Assembly: GCA_963932465.1 (NCBI GenBank)
Contig: OZ010795.1
Span: forward strand, 520,495,451-520,559,450
DNA length: 64,000 nt
Reading direction: 5' to 3'
DNA from: Maratus speciosus
Taxonomy: Eukaryota > Arthropoda > Arachnida > Araneae > Salticidae
Below, piece after piece: positions 13,033-24,330 of the stretch; within the stretch, counting starts at the first letter, position 1; each line of letters begins with the position of its first letter. The notes beneath the pieces are model-generated. The model was not told where the DNA came from, searched no databases, and saw only the letters and a list, made by a program, of their open reading frames with translations. The translations under genes and the position numbers were made by a program.

Positions 13033-13288
13033 AAGAAAAATTTAATATAATCAAGCTAATATGAGTTTTTGTTGCATTAAAATATCTCAATTTGTTGATT
13101 TTCTATAAGCAAGTAGGTTTACAATGGAACTCTATGGGAATGTGGCGAAATATTGCAGATATCGCCAAGTTGGCGTCACTTTTGGCGACTCATTTTGGCC
13201 GCCAAATTGGGCGATATATCGCCAAGTTGGGGACAAACTTGGCGGTATTTGGTGACAGAACAGGTCCCCCCCCCCCCCTATGGTAACC
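13033..13288 (-). mobile_element. MITE with GGGTTACC end, copy 2 (inverted relative to 6.3 kb)
   Basis: It is the reverse-complement counterpart of 6264-6520, including 'gtttacaatggaactctatggg', the CGCCAA-rich centre and the 'ggtaacc' end. A poly-C run (about 13266-13278) sits where copy 1 has a short G run, suggesting expansion in this copy. Confidence 0.6.
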
Positions 13289-14289
13289 TTATTGAAAATA
13301 CTTTCATTGAAATTCAATAACCAATGGCGGCCATTTTGTTTCCCATGCAAAACTAAAATTAATTAATTAATTAAAATTTGAAAAAACTTTATTAACATTA
13401 ATTGTCATCCTGTACAAGTTAAAAAAAATTATTTCAACCAGATAGGATGAATAATGAGTATTTTATTAACGATTGAAAATTTGTACAAGATAAATATATA
13501 AATATATAAATAAATATAGGGAGAGTGTGAGCTAATAGTAGGAATTGAATAATGACGAAAACATTCCTAAATCCTTTCCTTGGTACATTTCGTTCCGATG
13601 TTTAATTCAGGTTCTCGGAATACTCTAGTGCTTTTGCGGTTCGGAATAAAACAGATGATTTTTGCTAAGAGTTCGCTGTCATATTTAATTATTAACTAGG
13701 CTAACTATAAAAAATAAAACAACTAAGAATCAGGTGCATCAGAACATGCTTTGAACTATCTTAATCGCAATTTTCAGATTTCTATATGAACTAGATTTCG
13801 CGAGCCATCGCAGACAAACACACACACAGACACACAGAGAAAGACCGAGAGAGAGACACAGAGCAAAACTTTGTTTTAGTAATGTATATTTGCAGTAAAA
13901 TAAGAGGGGATGAGCACTTTGTTTTCATTTCAAACACATAGGGTCTTCTTACTGTATTTTTGTTCTCCTATGGATTATCTATATCTCAGCTGTTATCTTG
14001 TACAAGTAATAAAAAAAAAATAGCAAGATTGTGAAGGAAAATGTTGTGTCAAGATATAAAGAAAAAATGTTTTATCAATTTGTTCTATGTTTCTGTTAAT
14101 TAAAATGGATCATTCCAGACTATGTCCACAGTAGCTACATAACTCAAATCAACCAGCACTAATTCTAATTTGAATTTCACCATTTCATCGAAATTATTTC
14201 CCGTTCCTGTCAAAATTTTCTTCAATATTAGGACTTTTTACAAGTAATATTCCATGCAAATCTAACATTTACCCATTAGTGGTATATAT
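13289..14289. other. Unassigned stretch, no gene recognised
   Basis: It contains a CA/GA-rich simple patch at about 13815-13860 and otherwise unique A+T-rich sequence. Confidence 0.5.
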
Positions 14290-15093
14290 TTAAAAGCGTT
14301 TCAAATGAATGGAATATTGTGGAACGATTATTCCATTCATCGTAGTTAATCGTACCATGTATTAATCCCAAATGAAATACGTTTAATTCTGCCACAAATA
14401 TGACATTAGAATTCTCTATTTCTAACAGAAATTGGAAGAACGTGTATACTCTGATAATTATCCTGTCTGAATTTTACACTACTCGGAAATTTAAAAGCGT
14501 TTCAAATGAATGGAATATTGGGGAACGATTATTCCATTCATCGTAGTTAATCGTACCATGTATTAATCCCAAATGAAATACGTTTAATTCTGCCACAAAT
14601 ATGACATTAGAATTCTCTATTTCTAACAGAAATTGGAAGAACGTGTATACTCTGATAATTATCCTGTCTGAATTTTACACTACTCGGAAATTTAAAAGCG
14701 TTTCAAATGAATGGAATATTGGGGAACGATTATTCCATTCATCGTAGTTAATCGTACCATGTATTAATCCCAAATGAAATACGTTTAATTCTGCCACAAA
14801 TATGACATTAGAATTCTCTATTTCTAACAGAAATTGGAAGAACTTGTATACTCTGATAATTATCCTGTCTGAATTTTACACTACTCGGAAATTTAAAAGC
14901 GTTTCAAATGAATGGAATATTGTGGAACGATTATTCCATTCATCGTAGTTAATCGTACCATGTATTAATCCCAAATGAAATACGTTTAATTCTGCCACAA
15001 ATATGACATTAGAATTCTCTATTTCTAACAGAAATTGGAAGAACTTGTATACTCTGATAATTATCCTGTCTGAATTTTACACTACTCGGAAAT
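14290..15093 (+). repeat. 201-bp tandem array, four near-identical units
   Basis: Units start 'ttaaaagcgtttcaaatg' at 14290, 14491, 14692 and 14893, exactly 201 bases apart, and differ by only a few substitutions (for example attgtgg/attgggg and acgtg/acttg). Each unit contains a small inverted pair around 'tggaat...attcca' ('aatggaatattg' against 'ttattccattcat'). The near identity implies recent amplification or homogenisation. The 77-codon open frame at its right end lies partly inside the repeat and is not counted as a gene. Confidence 0.95.
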
Positions 15094-15579
15094 TGACTGC
15101 ATTTTTCACGAACAATAAAAATGTAATTTCATTATATTTTTCGATAAAGTTGAAACAAAAATCGGAAATAATTTTTTTATATGTATGTTCTAAGATTTTA
15201 AAATATTTTCTTTTTAAAAAATACATTTTATTCTAAAAGTATAATGTGCAATTTAACTTCAGATTTTTCCAGAAAATAACTTCTTTATCCCATGAGAACT
15301 AATATGGTAAGTTCGTAAGTAAATTAAAGCTGAAATAAAAATTAAAAGTGGCTAATAGTGCTCCAAGGAGTAATAAAGAAAACAGTAATGAAACTGTAAA
15401 TTCCATTAAAGGCACCCGAGGGTTGTTTGGATACATTTAAATTTAAGTGCACCAGATTTTTCTAATTTTGATCTGTAGTCTCGTGTGAAAACTATTTTAA
15501 TTAAAATATAGAGTTGCTATAATTCTCAATTGTTAAATCTTGCCATAGCTGAGTTATCTTGGTTTTGATTATTTTTAAA
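15094..15579. other. Unassigned stretch, no gene recognised
   Basis: A+T-rich sequence between two tandem arrays; no repeat or ORF of note. Confidence 0.5.
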
Positions 15580-16300
15580 CGGTAAACTTGATTAACTATT
15601 ATTTTAACCCAATCAAACTGATTAGTAAAGTTATCATACGAATTGAATAATTCCAACTGGGCGAAAAATAATCAAACCCTGATAAACAGTAGAACATTGA
15701 CCCTGTAAGCCAAGGATCTGTGTTCGAGTCCCGGCCTAAGCATTTTTTCGTATATGTGGCCGTGAAATATTCAATTCGTATGATAAATTTTCCGATCAGT
15801 TTGATTGTGTTAAAATAATAATTTATATACATTCCCATCTTTTATATGAAGTTCCTTTACCTGCGGTTGAGCTGTCTACATGACAGACCAGATGTTGTTA
15901 CCAATAAGGTTGTCTGAGCAAAATATGCTCGCTGGTTGTCGACCCGGTTAACTTAAATGGTAGAGTATTTCCCCTGTAAGACAAAGATCTGGGTTTTATT
16001 CCCGGCCTGGGCGTTTTTTCGCTCAGTTGGAAATATTTAATTCGTATGATAACTTTACCAATCAGTTTGATTGTGTTAAAATAATAATTTATCTACCTAC
16101 CCATTGTACATATGGCGTTCATATACCTGCGGTTTATTCTGCTGAGCAGTCTATATGACAGATCAGATGTTATTACCAATAAGGTTATCTCATTGAAGTG
16201 TGCTCGCCGTTTTCGACACAGTTATTTTAAACGGTAGATCATTGGCCCTGTAAGCCAAGGATCCGGGTTCGATTCCTGGTCTGGACATTTTTTTTCGTTC
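15580..16300 (+). repeat. Tandem tRNA-Thr-derived SINE-like array, three units
   Basis: A tRNA-like module recurs at about 15690-15760, 15955-16015 and 16229-16290, with 'ccctgtaag' starting at 15701, 15972 and 16246. In the third, an anticodon stem TTGGC/GCCAA closes loop CCTGTAA (anticodon TGT, threonine), and a T arm CCGGG-TTCGATT-CCTGG follows. The preceding 'ggtagatcattgg' resembles an A box. Acceptor stems do not pair, and copies 1 and 2 have T-arm or anticodon-stem changes, so these are tRNA relics inside a 272-bp unit, not working tRNA genes. Unit 1 is also bounded by inverted 'caatcaaactgat' and 'atcagtttgattg' arms. Confidence 0.75.
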
Positions 16301-16714
16301 AACATCATACAAAATATTTATTTGAATTGTAATGGTCTAAAAAGAAATTATAAAATAAATATATATGTAATTAAAAATTTTATTTTATCCTAAGGCTTAA
16401 ATTATCGCATTTCCGAAAAGGCGATTCCTTCGAAACATAAGATCTATGAAGATATATCAGATTAAAAAAATAATTTTAAAAAGTGGCAACATTTCCTTTA
16501 TAATGTTCTTAAAGGTAGAACAACAGCAACAAATACTATCTGCTATTCAAACTGTGAATCTGTGAATTCGGTATTTGATAAGCAGGTGGTAAAAAGAAAC
16601 GAGAATAGATTATTCAGGTTCGGATGTGCCACCCTTATCCATACCCCTCCTTTCAAATAAATCTTGAACTTATCTTAATTAATGAAATTCACAGTCAAAT
16701 GACGAATTCGAGCA
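16301..16714. other. Unassigned stretch
   Basis: No gene or repeat recognised. Confidence 0.5.
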
Positions 16715-17092
16715 TTATTTGACGCAAACTGCTTTTTGTGGAAACTCGTCAATGGTATTCATATTAACTTTAAACCACAATCTGAATTTTGTCAGTGATC
16801 TAAACTGACGGGAAGTATATCTGGACAGTGCTTGACATACTGATTTGGACTCAGCTTGACTTTCTATGCTAGGAGGGATAACGTATGCAGTTAAGCGATC
16901 TCGAATGTGTTTAAATGATTGTATGCTTTCAAGATATTTGTTGGCTGAATTATGATAGCGAAGCATCGCGGTCGGCAGCATTATAGTAAATCTATTTGAC
17001 CATATATAAAAAATAGGCCTAACTCTAAACTGAACGATTTCTTCTAGACATTTTCTATACCTGCTAATGAAACTTGGAATTGGGAATTCATT
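16715..17092 (-). CDS. Open stretch of unknown origin, possible exon or relic
   Basis: On the minus strand there are 125 codons between stops, with a balanced amino-acid composition unusual for this window. Segments include FPIPSFISRYRKCLEE, MLPTAMLRYHNSANKY and RLTAYVIPPSIESQAESKSV, ending FPQKAVCVK before the stop. I do not recognise a family, signal peptide, membrane segment or metal-binding motif. There is no good start codon near the 5' edge; a possible splice acceptor (ttcattag) lies just inside it. It could be a terminal exon, a domesticated or decayed transposon fragment, or chance. No neighbouring exon is visible. Confidence 0.22.
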   Translation of the reverse strand, partial: NEFPIPSFISRYRKCLEEIVQFRVRPIFYIWSNRFTIMLPTAMLRYHNSANKYLESIQSFKHIRDRLTAYVIPPSIESQAESKSVCQALSRYTSRQFRSLTKFRLWFKVNMNTIDEFPQKAVCVK

Positions 17093-19171
17093 TCATAGAA
17101 AGAAGATGTCATTGTTTTTGTTTTCAAATAGTTGTTAGTTGCTTTCTTATTTAAAGATAATTATAAAGAGAAATTGGGCTATTTTCCACATTAAAGTTTT
17201 TGCTATGATTTCAATACTTGCACAGTTTTTGTTGCGCTTGTTGCATGTATTTTCTAAATATAAGGGTTTTCCTATATACATTGAGAATATAAATAAGAAA
17301 ATTTATAAAAAAATTATTTCTAAAATTATAAAGCAAAATTGTCAGAGATTGCTTGATTTTTTATCTTTCCTGTCTGTTACATGAAAAATTTCAGTTCAAA
17401 ATGTACATTATTTTTTAAGTTACAAAGCAGTGATTATTAATGCTTGGAAAGGATGAAATATAGCGTTTCCAACAAAAGAATGCGTTAGAACTGTCGAATT
17501 TTACAAGGGAAGTAGTAAAAATATTTCTGATTTTTGCCTTTTTCCTTCAGTTACATAAACAAAAAAAGAAAACTCACCGGACAATAATGAAACACCAAAT
17601 TCCAATCTTTTCTATACTCTGGAAATATCGAATAGGTTTTGATCAGTTATTTTGATCTGTTAATTTGTGATTAGTCAGTGAATACGTTCCAAAGCACCGA
17701 TGTCTAAAGCTCTATATCTCTGAATCGATCTACGATAAATGTGAGAAATTAATAATTGTGTATAATAATTAACTTATATTATTAGATCAAAACAATTCAG
17801 CTGAAAATATTAATGTAACCCTTTTTAATTAAAGTTTTTATAAGAGGCTTCGGTTTTCTGCTACACATTTACTGGTAAAATCAGTGATATTTGAAGTTTG
17901 GTAACTCAGAATCTGTAATAGATAAATGTTTTAAATTAAGGATGCGGAGTAGTAATTTCGATCACATTACGTCCTCAAAATTGCATTCGTAAATCTCAAT
18001 TATCTTCTCATATACAGTTTGTAAAAATGGCAAAAATCGCTGCATCGTATGCATATTTAAACACTAAACTCAAATACAATATTTCTGCATTTCTGTATTT
18101 CTATACAATAGAAAATCATATACATAAGTAATATTCATATCAAAATTGTTTCGTACAATATTTTTTAATCGGGAATATAGGCAAACTTTGAAGTAAAAAA
18201 TGAGTTATTGAAGCAACAATGTGGTTAAAATGTGAGATCAGAGTTAGAAAAAAAATCTCTCTATTCTAAAAAAAAGTAACTACCGCTGTCACCGCCGCCG
18301 CCGCCGCCGCCGCCGGTTTTGATTTTTTTGTGACCGGAGGCCTTTCTTCGTTAATATTAACAAAAATAATGCATACAAAAATATGAAAATCGGTGGTTTT
18401 ATACAGAAATGTTTGATAAACACGCTGATGCAGACAGTTTTCAAATCGAAGAATTATTTTAAGAGTTATTTAATGCTAAATTTGGACAAAATCGTTCCAC
18501 TAAAAAAGTTTTATAGCAGCAAAAACTATGCATGGCAGTGTAATCATTTTTAGATCATTTTATGCGTTAGAATTTGCCGGAGTGCAGATTGCATTAATTT
18601 TTTTATTTTGGCTCATTTTTTCAGGTTTTATTTCTATTTTAAATTCAAATTTTCAGCATTTCTAGAGATATTTTTTACAGATTTCAGAAAATTGCACTAA
18701 TTTAAACTGTTGCCAACTGTATAAAAAGCGCAAGCAATAATGTTTGCTTCAAATTAAAAAATTATTTACACGTGACTATTATAAACAGGAAAAAAACTTT
18801 CAAATTAGAATTAAATAATTACGTATAAAAAGCAGGAACTTATTAAAAATTACGTCATAAAAAGTATACACGTGAATTTTCAAAGAGAAAGGATATTGTA
18901 AAATAATAAATTCATTAACATGCGTTAGAAGTCTTGGGAGAAATTACGTCATATTTACGTCACATTATAGTTATTACATAAAATAAACACAAAATAATAT
19001 TGCAAAAAAGTTTAAATTTAGAAATTGCGCTAGACATTTATTTGATATTTTGAGAATTAATTTAAAATGTCTCATTTAATAGAACTTTCTTTTCGCTTTG
19101 TTAAAAAATACCAGGAGACAAAGACTCTCTTTATTTAATTCCTTTTATATTCGCTTATTTTGAAATGTTGA
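17093..19171. other. Unassigned stretch with a CCG microsatellite
   Basis: The only GC-rich point is a (CCG)n run at about 18292-18315. A phrase near 18405-18470 (tgataaacacgctgatgcagac) also occurs near 34390. No gene recognised. Confidence 0.5.
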
Positions 19172-19358
19172 TACACGTGTATACGTCATCAAGTTATTTT
19201 TATTTCGACGTTTTATTTGTGTTTTTATTAATGTTGTACTAATTTATTTGTTCTTTCGTTATTTAAAATAAAAATTATATCAATTTGTATAATTTGGCGA
19301 GTGGTTTGGCGATTTATATAATTTGGCGAAATTGGTCGACAGGATAATCAAGTAGTAC
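19172..19358 (-). mobile_element. Truncated MITE, GTCGACC family
   Basis: Read on the minus strand from 19358 it is 'gtactacttgattatcc', 'gtcgaccaatttcgcc', 'atataaatcgccaaac' and so on, matching 62228-62400 for more than 150 bases and the 5' end of the MITE at 44478-44701. Its other end is missing, and it joins Helitron-like sequence on both sides. Confidence 0.6.
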
Positions 19359-19359
19359 T

Positions 19360-19559
19360 GCAGCGGATTTGGCGTTAAAATTCCCCAATCAAAGAGAAAT
19401 GAATAGAAATTCGTTTATAGGGAGATCGCCACTGTTTTTTAAATTATAATTCAATATTTCGAAATCTTCTTAAAGCCGATCCAATTAGCGTGCATTTAGA
19501 GTCTGCGGTGTCTGGACGGGGGTTGGCGAGCGTAGCTCGTAGGGGGCCGAGCCCCCTAG
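19360..19559 (+). mobile_element. Helitron-like 3' end, family 2, copy 1
   Basis: The last 60 bases contain a hairpin GAGC-gta-GCTC, then a G-run/C-run stem (GGGGGC-cga-GCCCC), and terminate CTAG followed by T at 19560. Two other copies lie at 63278-63469 and, inverted, at 63598-63825, sharing 'ccaatcaaag', 'gattagcgtg'-type sequence and 'tctgcggtgtctg'. The structure fits a Helitron 3' terminus (hairpin plus CTAG|T), though the second stem abuts CTAG more closely than usual. The 5' end is not identified. Confidence 0.55.
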
Positions 19560-21432
19560 TAATATAAAATTTTGCAAACCACGCTCTCTAAATTGCAACA
19601 ATATACTGTGGAAACCATTAAGAATATTTGCTAAAGCGAAGGATAGCAACACCGTCTGTTGACTGATTAATTTCAGAATTAAAACAAACCAGCATCGATT
19701 TATGTTAAGGCCTAACAAAATATGTAATTTGGTGAAGTTCCGTGCATTAGATCTTGAAATACAACTGCAGTAAACATTGTGAAAAATACAGCCTTTCAGC
19801 ACCACTTGTTATGCAGTGATTCATCAGAAACATATCCATTCACTATTTATGTTAAGGTCTAACAAAATATGAAGTTTGGAAAAATTCCGTGCATTAGTTC
19901 TATTGCGGAAATCAGGAAAAAAAAAACACAGCATAGTAGAGACATTTTCTGGGAAGGAGATATAAATTCAAACTTAATCAGTATCTATTTAACTATGTCA
20001 ACTAGAATATATTGTTTACTAAAATTCCGCGCATTAGTTTTTGAAATAGCTATCACGAAAGCTAAGCATTATTTATAATAGCCACTTCACCAGTTAGGCA
20101 ATACAGCCAAATCGATTCAGCCCTGATTTATGTCATCTAACAGAGTTCGGATTTTTACTAGCTTCCATTCATTAGTTCTTCAGATTGAGCGACGTGAAAA
20201 TGTGTGGAATAAATGTAAACACAGCGTAAAAATGCATAAAACATTTAAAAACCACTTTTAAGCTATTTTCGTTCATCCTCAGCAACCCTTAAGAAATCTT
20301 TTGTGTAAGCTCTGTATATGATCAACAGCATTTATTCACACAGTGTAATATGTAAAAATTTAGTCAAACTTAAAACTCATAGCAACCAAAAATGCACTTT
20401 CAGCAATTATCGCTAATTACAGTACTTCGGACACAGTATAGTATCCGAAATTGTTTGTTTGTCCTTGTAAATACTTTACATTTTCTATTATACAGGAAGT
20501 AACTTGTATTAAACCTCAGCAAGTATATCAATTTCATTATATCTGAAATAGTTTAACAGAATTAAAATACACCACAAACAATGCTTCCCATATACAATTA
20601 TGTAACAGAATTATTTTGTGTGGTCCTCTAAATGAATAATAAAATTTAAAATGAATAATAAAATTTTAAATTAAAACGTTAATGCGGATATCCTTTACAG
20701 CGGACAAAATATGGATTCCCCTTAAAGTCCGTACCAATAAGATTTCACCGTAAATGAATATCTATAGTAATGAGTATATTATATCTAAAATATTTTCGCA
20801 ACAAATTAAACTCAAGAAATATATCTACGTTGAAAGTCGTCACTACTACGTGAACTACGTCTTTCACGAAAATTATCGATTTTGTTTTTAATATTTCAGT
20901 TGAAAACACAGCATTTACTATTCTAAAACTGCTTTTTTCCCCTACCATGTTTAAAACATAAGTCAATCCATTATTTATAGTCAAAATTTAGCAACTTATC
21001 GTTTAAATGCATTTTTCTCAAAATCGATTTTTACGCAAAAAACTCACTTTAAAAATTATAACTAAAAATATTATTATCATTTTTCAATAAAACGTTGTAA
21101 ACTTTGTCTATATAATGTTGTCTAGTGCAACTACTAAAATAATTTTAATTGCATGGATATGTTAACAATTGTGTCTGTTATATGGATAAAACTTGGTAAA
21201 ACTGTTGAAAATCTTACTATTCACTTTTCGATCACCTCTCACATTTTTATTTACTAAAATATCCTTTAACTTGTAGTAAATGCATTAGATAAAAGCTTAT
21301 AGTTTACTATAGTATAAGTTATATAATTTTTTATAAGTTTAATTGTTTTCCATGTAGTTTGTATGTATCAAGTTTTTGAAACATTTCTTCAAATTTCCAT
21401 ACATATTTAACATTTTTGTAAATTCATAGGGA
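19560..21432. other. Old dispersed repeats, no gene recognised
   Basis: Bases about 20225-20470 resemble 24615-24830 and 33650-33860 (shared 'aatgca(t/c)ttc(t/c)agcaat', 'cagtacttcgga'). 'tatgttaaggcctaacaaaatatg' near 19700 and 'tatgttaaggtctaacaaaatatg' near 19850 are repeated neighbours. These are diverged copies of family R2. Confidence 0.5.
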
Positions 21433-22112
21433 TCTATTTATATAAAATCCAAGTCTCTGTGTGTCCCTCACGATTCCGGTAGGACCACCTCATTGAAATG
21501 AGTAATTGTTGAAAAATACTAATGCAGGGTTACCACAGTAGCGCCAAATGTTAGCCAACTTGGCGATAGCTGGCTGATTTGGTGAAATTCCCATTTAAAA
21601 CTATTAATCTTTCATAAAGGAGGTCACCAAAATTTAATTTAAATTTCGCTCTTTTAAGATATTTTTTCAAAATCTATGGGTGAGAATTTAAAGTACATCT
21701 TTACATCTTCCTCCCGATGCTACTAATAAAATAACCCCCAATAGACGACGCTGTACTGTATGAGCTCCTAACTGCGCGATTTTAATGTGCTTTAGGTACT
21801 TTTTCAGTATAGCTGACTTGGCAAAAAAGGAAATTTGGCAACATTTTCCGGGAACCTATCCACTGTTTCATTTTATATACACACGCATTTTTGTTTTTCG
21901 ATATTTATACGATTTATTTAACATAAAAAAAGCCGATTTTCTAATTTTATACAGAAACAGATGTAATTTGTACATAAAAACATGAATAATATACATATAA
22001 AATAAACATATAAAAAAAACGCTCATCAAGTTTGTTTTCATAGCTGTTTATATGATTTGACAACAAATCTCAATATTTTTCCGTTATACGAACACCATGC
22101 CAAAATATATGC

Positions 22113-23330
22113 GGTACTTTTCCGTTATACGGACAGCATTGTCGCCAAGCGCAATAGTTGGAGCAAAATGAAAATCACGTGAATTGAAACGTTTGAAAAA
22201 TAAAAGAAAAAACATTGTCGATAGTAAAGTGGGCATTTTAAAAATATAACATTTAAAGATTACAAACTTTTACGGACTATTTTACTAAATCACAAATATA
22301 TACATAAAATAAGTGAACAAATAACTGTTATACAATAAAGTAATAAAATAAAAAATCATATTAAACTGCTGCCATAAAATTAAAAATATTTTTCAGCATT
22401 GCAGTAAACATTTCATTTTTTGTCACCACATAAAATCTATGAGATACGACTCTAAATGATGACGAACAGCTTCCCGATGTCTTTTGTTGCGCCATTTTGC
22501 GACGCCCCATAATCTCTCAACATTTGGAGTATGACATCCAGTATTAGGGTCGACAAAATTGTATTTGTGATTTACTGTGAAATGATCATAACCAGCACTT
22601 AGCAGTTCATCTGTTTTATATCCTTTCCAGCAATCTGTATAAATAATACAAGACTTTCATCTACTTCTATAATTTTATTAGGTCCACCGATTTTTCTATT
22701 TGGTCGTGAACATAACGCATTTGCACCAACTTCTCTCGAATAACTATTCCATTCCACTGTTGTGTTGTGGTTCATATCAAGTTGCAGCTCACAAAACTCA
22801 ATCGATGTCAACTCTTTGCACGATAAATATATAAACCTCAAAGCATTAGGAAAAGTCACCCGCGATCCTTTAAACCAAGTTTTTTTTTTTATCGTATTCC
22901 TACGCTTTCTTCGCATGATCGTAAGCTACATCTCAATTTCGGATTTCCAGAACTCATCCATAATTTTATTTCATGTTTTTTTTTTTTTTTTTAACACAAT
23001 CTTTTATTATGCAGAATTCCAAATTCCTGAAACAGTTTTATCACAACTTTCTCATCATCTGGTAATTGCCAAATGATAAAATCCATCTGAGCATCAGCAG
23101 TAAAAGTAAACTATAACTTTATAAAAAAAAAAGCATTTTTAATTCGATTAATAGCAGATTAAAAAGCTTTCCAAGGTTAAGGTTAAACAATAATCATTCA
23201 CGTGATTCACGTTTTATAAATAACAAATCACAATGTTTCGCATGGTTTACAATAAAAATCTACGATCAGGGTTGAAATAATTGGCGCATTAGCATACATT
23301 TTGGCATGCTGCCGTATAACGGAAAAGTAC
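22113..23330. mobile_element. Merlin DNA transposon, defective, nested
   Basis: Its termini are 'ggtacttttccgttatacgg' on the left and the complement 'ccgtataacggaaaagtac' on the right, about 26 bases of inverted repeat. Flanks 'atatatgc' and 'gtgtatgc' are a decayed 8-bp duplication of the host MITE sequence. It encodes the transposase pseudogene at 22423-23086 on the minus strand. The 300-bp left arm (22113-22410, downstream of the gene) and the 55-bp right end are exactly the parts that make up the MITE at 43574-43921, so that MITE arose by deleting the gene. Confidence 0.87.
22423..23086 (-). pseudogene. Merlin/IS1595-type (ISXO2-like) transposase, broken
   Basis: Starting at the ATG at 23086, the protein begins MDFIIWQLPDDEKVV. 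A zinc-ribbon-like part follows with frameshifts, then TWFKGSRVTFPNALRFIYL, the word LTSIEFCELQLDMNHNTTV, and the catalytic block IGGPNKIIEVDES with the first Asp. About 60 residues are then missing and the frame shifts, resuming at IIYTDCWKGYKTDELL (second Asp) and continuing VNHKYNFVDPNTGCHTPNVE and RLWGVAKWRNKRHREAV to a stop after FMW. The Glu of NVERLW sits where the family has its third acidic residue. Merlin transposases cut and rejoin DNA at inverted repeats with 8-bp duplications (family knowledge). A poly-T run (22976-22992 on plus) also disrupts the N-terminal part. All three catalytic residues survive, but spacing and frame do not, so it is inactive. Confidence 0.92.
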
Positions 23331-23810
23331 TGTGTATGCTAATGCGCCAATTATTTCAAAATGCTAAAAGATATTTGCAATTTTATGCCAGCAGTTTAAT
23401 ATGATTTTTATTTTATTGCTTTATTTTATAACAGTTATTTGTTCAATTATTTATATTTGTGATTTAATGAAATAGTTCGTAAAAGTCTGGAATTTTCAAA
23501 TGTTATATTTTTTAAATGCTCATTTTAGTACGACAATATTTTTTCTTTTATTTTTCAAATGCCTCAGTTCACGTGATTTTCATTTTGCGCCAACTATTAC
23601 GCTTGGCGACAATGGTATCCGTATAACGGAAAAGTACCCAAATCTCACTTTCTGATGCCCAAATTACACCAAACTTTTTTTTAAAAACGCCAAAGCCCCT
23701 ACAGTGGAAAAGTATCAAACTGTCTATTATTTTGTGCTGTCTGTGCTATAGTTCATACTATATGCAAGGTGAGTGGAGCGAAGAGTTTAAACATTAAATA
23801 TTAAAGTTTC

Positions 23811-23971
23811 GGCACAGATGTCATATACACAACGGGTACTTAACTGTCGCCAAAGTGTCGTTATTTTGCTTGATATGGTAAGCCGATGTTGTTGTTTATG
23901 CTGTTGATGTTTTCGCCAAATTGGCGTCGGAAAAAAGCGCTCCAACATGTAGTATATATGACAACTGTGCC
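23811..23971. mobile_element. GGCACAG-family MITE with exact 8-bp target duplication
   Basis: Starts GGCACAGATGTCATATA and ends with its complement '...tatatgacaactgtgcc'. It is flanked by AAAGTTTC on both sides (23803-23810, 23972-23979). The same insertion, less deleted, is in Helitron copy 2 at 44093-44302, so it predates the Helitron copies' divergence. Confidence 0.9.
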
Positions 23972-24330
23972 AAAGTTTCTATAAAGCAGTATAAGACTAA
24001 AAATTAAGAATAAAATAAATGCAAAATAAAACTAAAGAAGAGAGAAAAATCATGCGTTAAGCTTGGAATATGAAACACTTTCCAACGCATCCTAAATGCT
24101 TTAACAAAACTTCGTTATTTAGGCAAATAAGGTAAATAAGATAACTAAGTAAACATTTTAGAAAACGCATAAAATTTTTTAAAATTTGATTTCAGCAGTT
24201 ACCGTCCATAGCCAATAGTACCGTTATTACATGCCACTATTTAGCTAAAATTTAATTTAAACTACCCTTAAAGCTACTGAAATCATATTTCCAGATATTA
24301 TCATCCATAGATAGTTATGTATCCAATTCT

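Larger units (their letters stand above)
22073..23639. mobile_element. Merlin deletion-derivative MITE, here split by a full-length relative
   Basis: Flanked by an exact 8-bp duplication AAATCTCA (22065-22072 and 23640-23647), the size expected for Merlin. Ends read (g/a)-tacttttccgttatacg-type sequence. The uninterrupted version is the 348-bp element at 43574-43921 in Helitron copy 2. Here a second Merlin (22113-23330) has jumped into it, within 'aaatgtatgctaatg'. Its right part, 23331-23639, is the remaining body of the MITE. Confidence 0.85.

Noticed and set aside
15003..15236. 77-codon ORF
   Set aside because: Its first third lies inside the 201-bp tandem repeat and the rest is Lys/Phe/Ile-rich A+T-rich sequence.
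16229..16290. tRNA-Thr gene
   Set aside because: Anticodon and T arms are good, but no acceptor stem pairs and the module is repeated in a tandem unit with decayed sisters; it is a tRNA relic.
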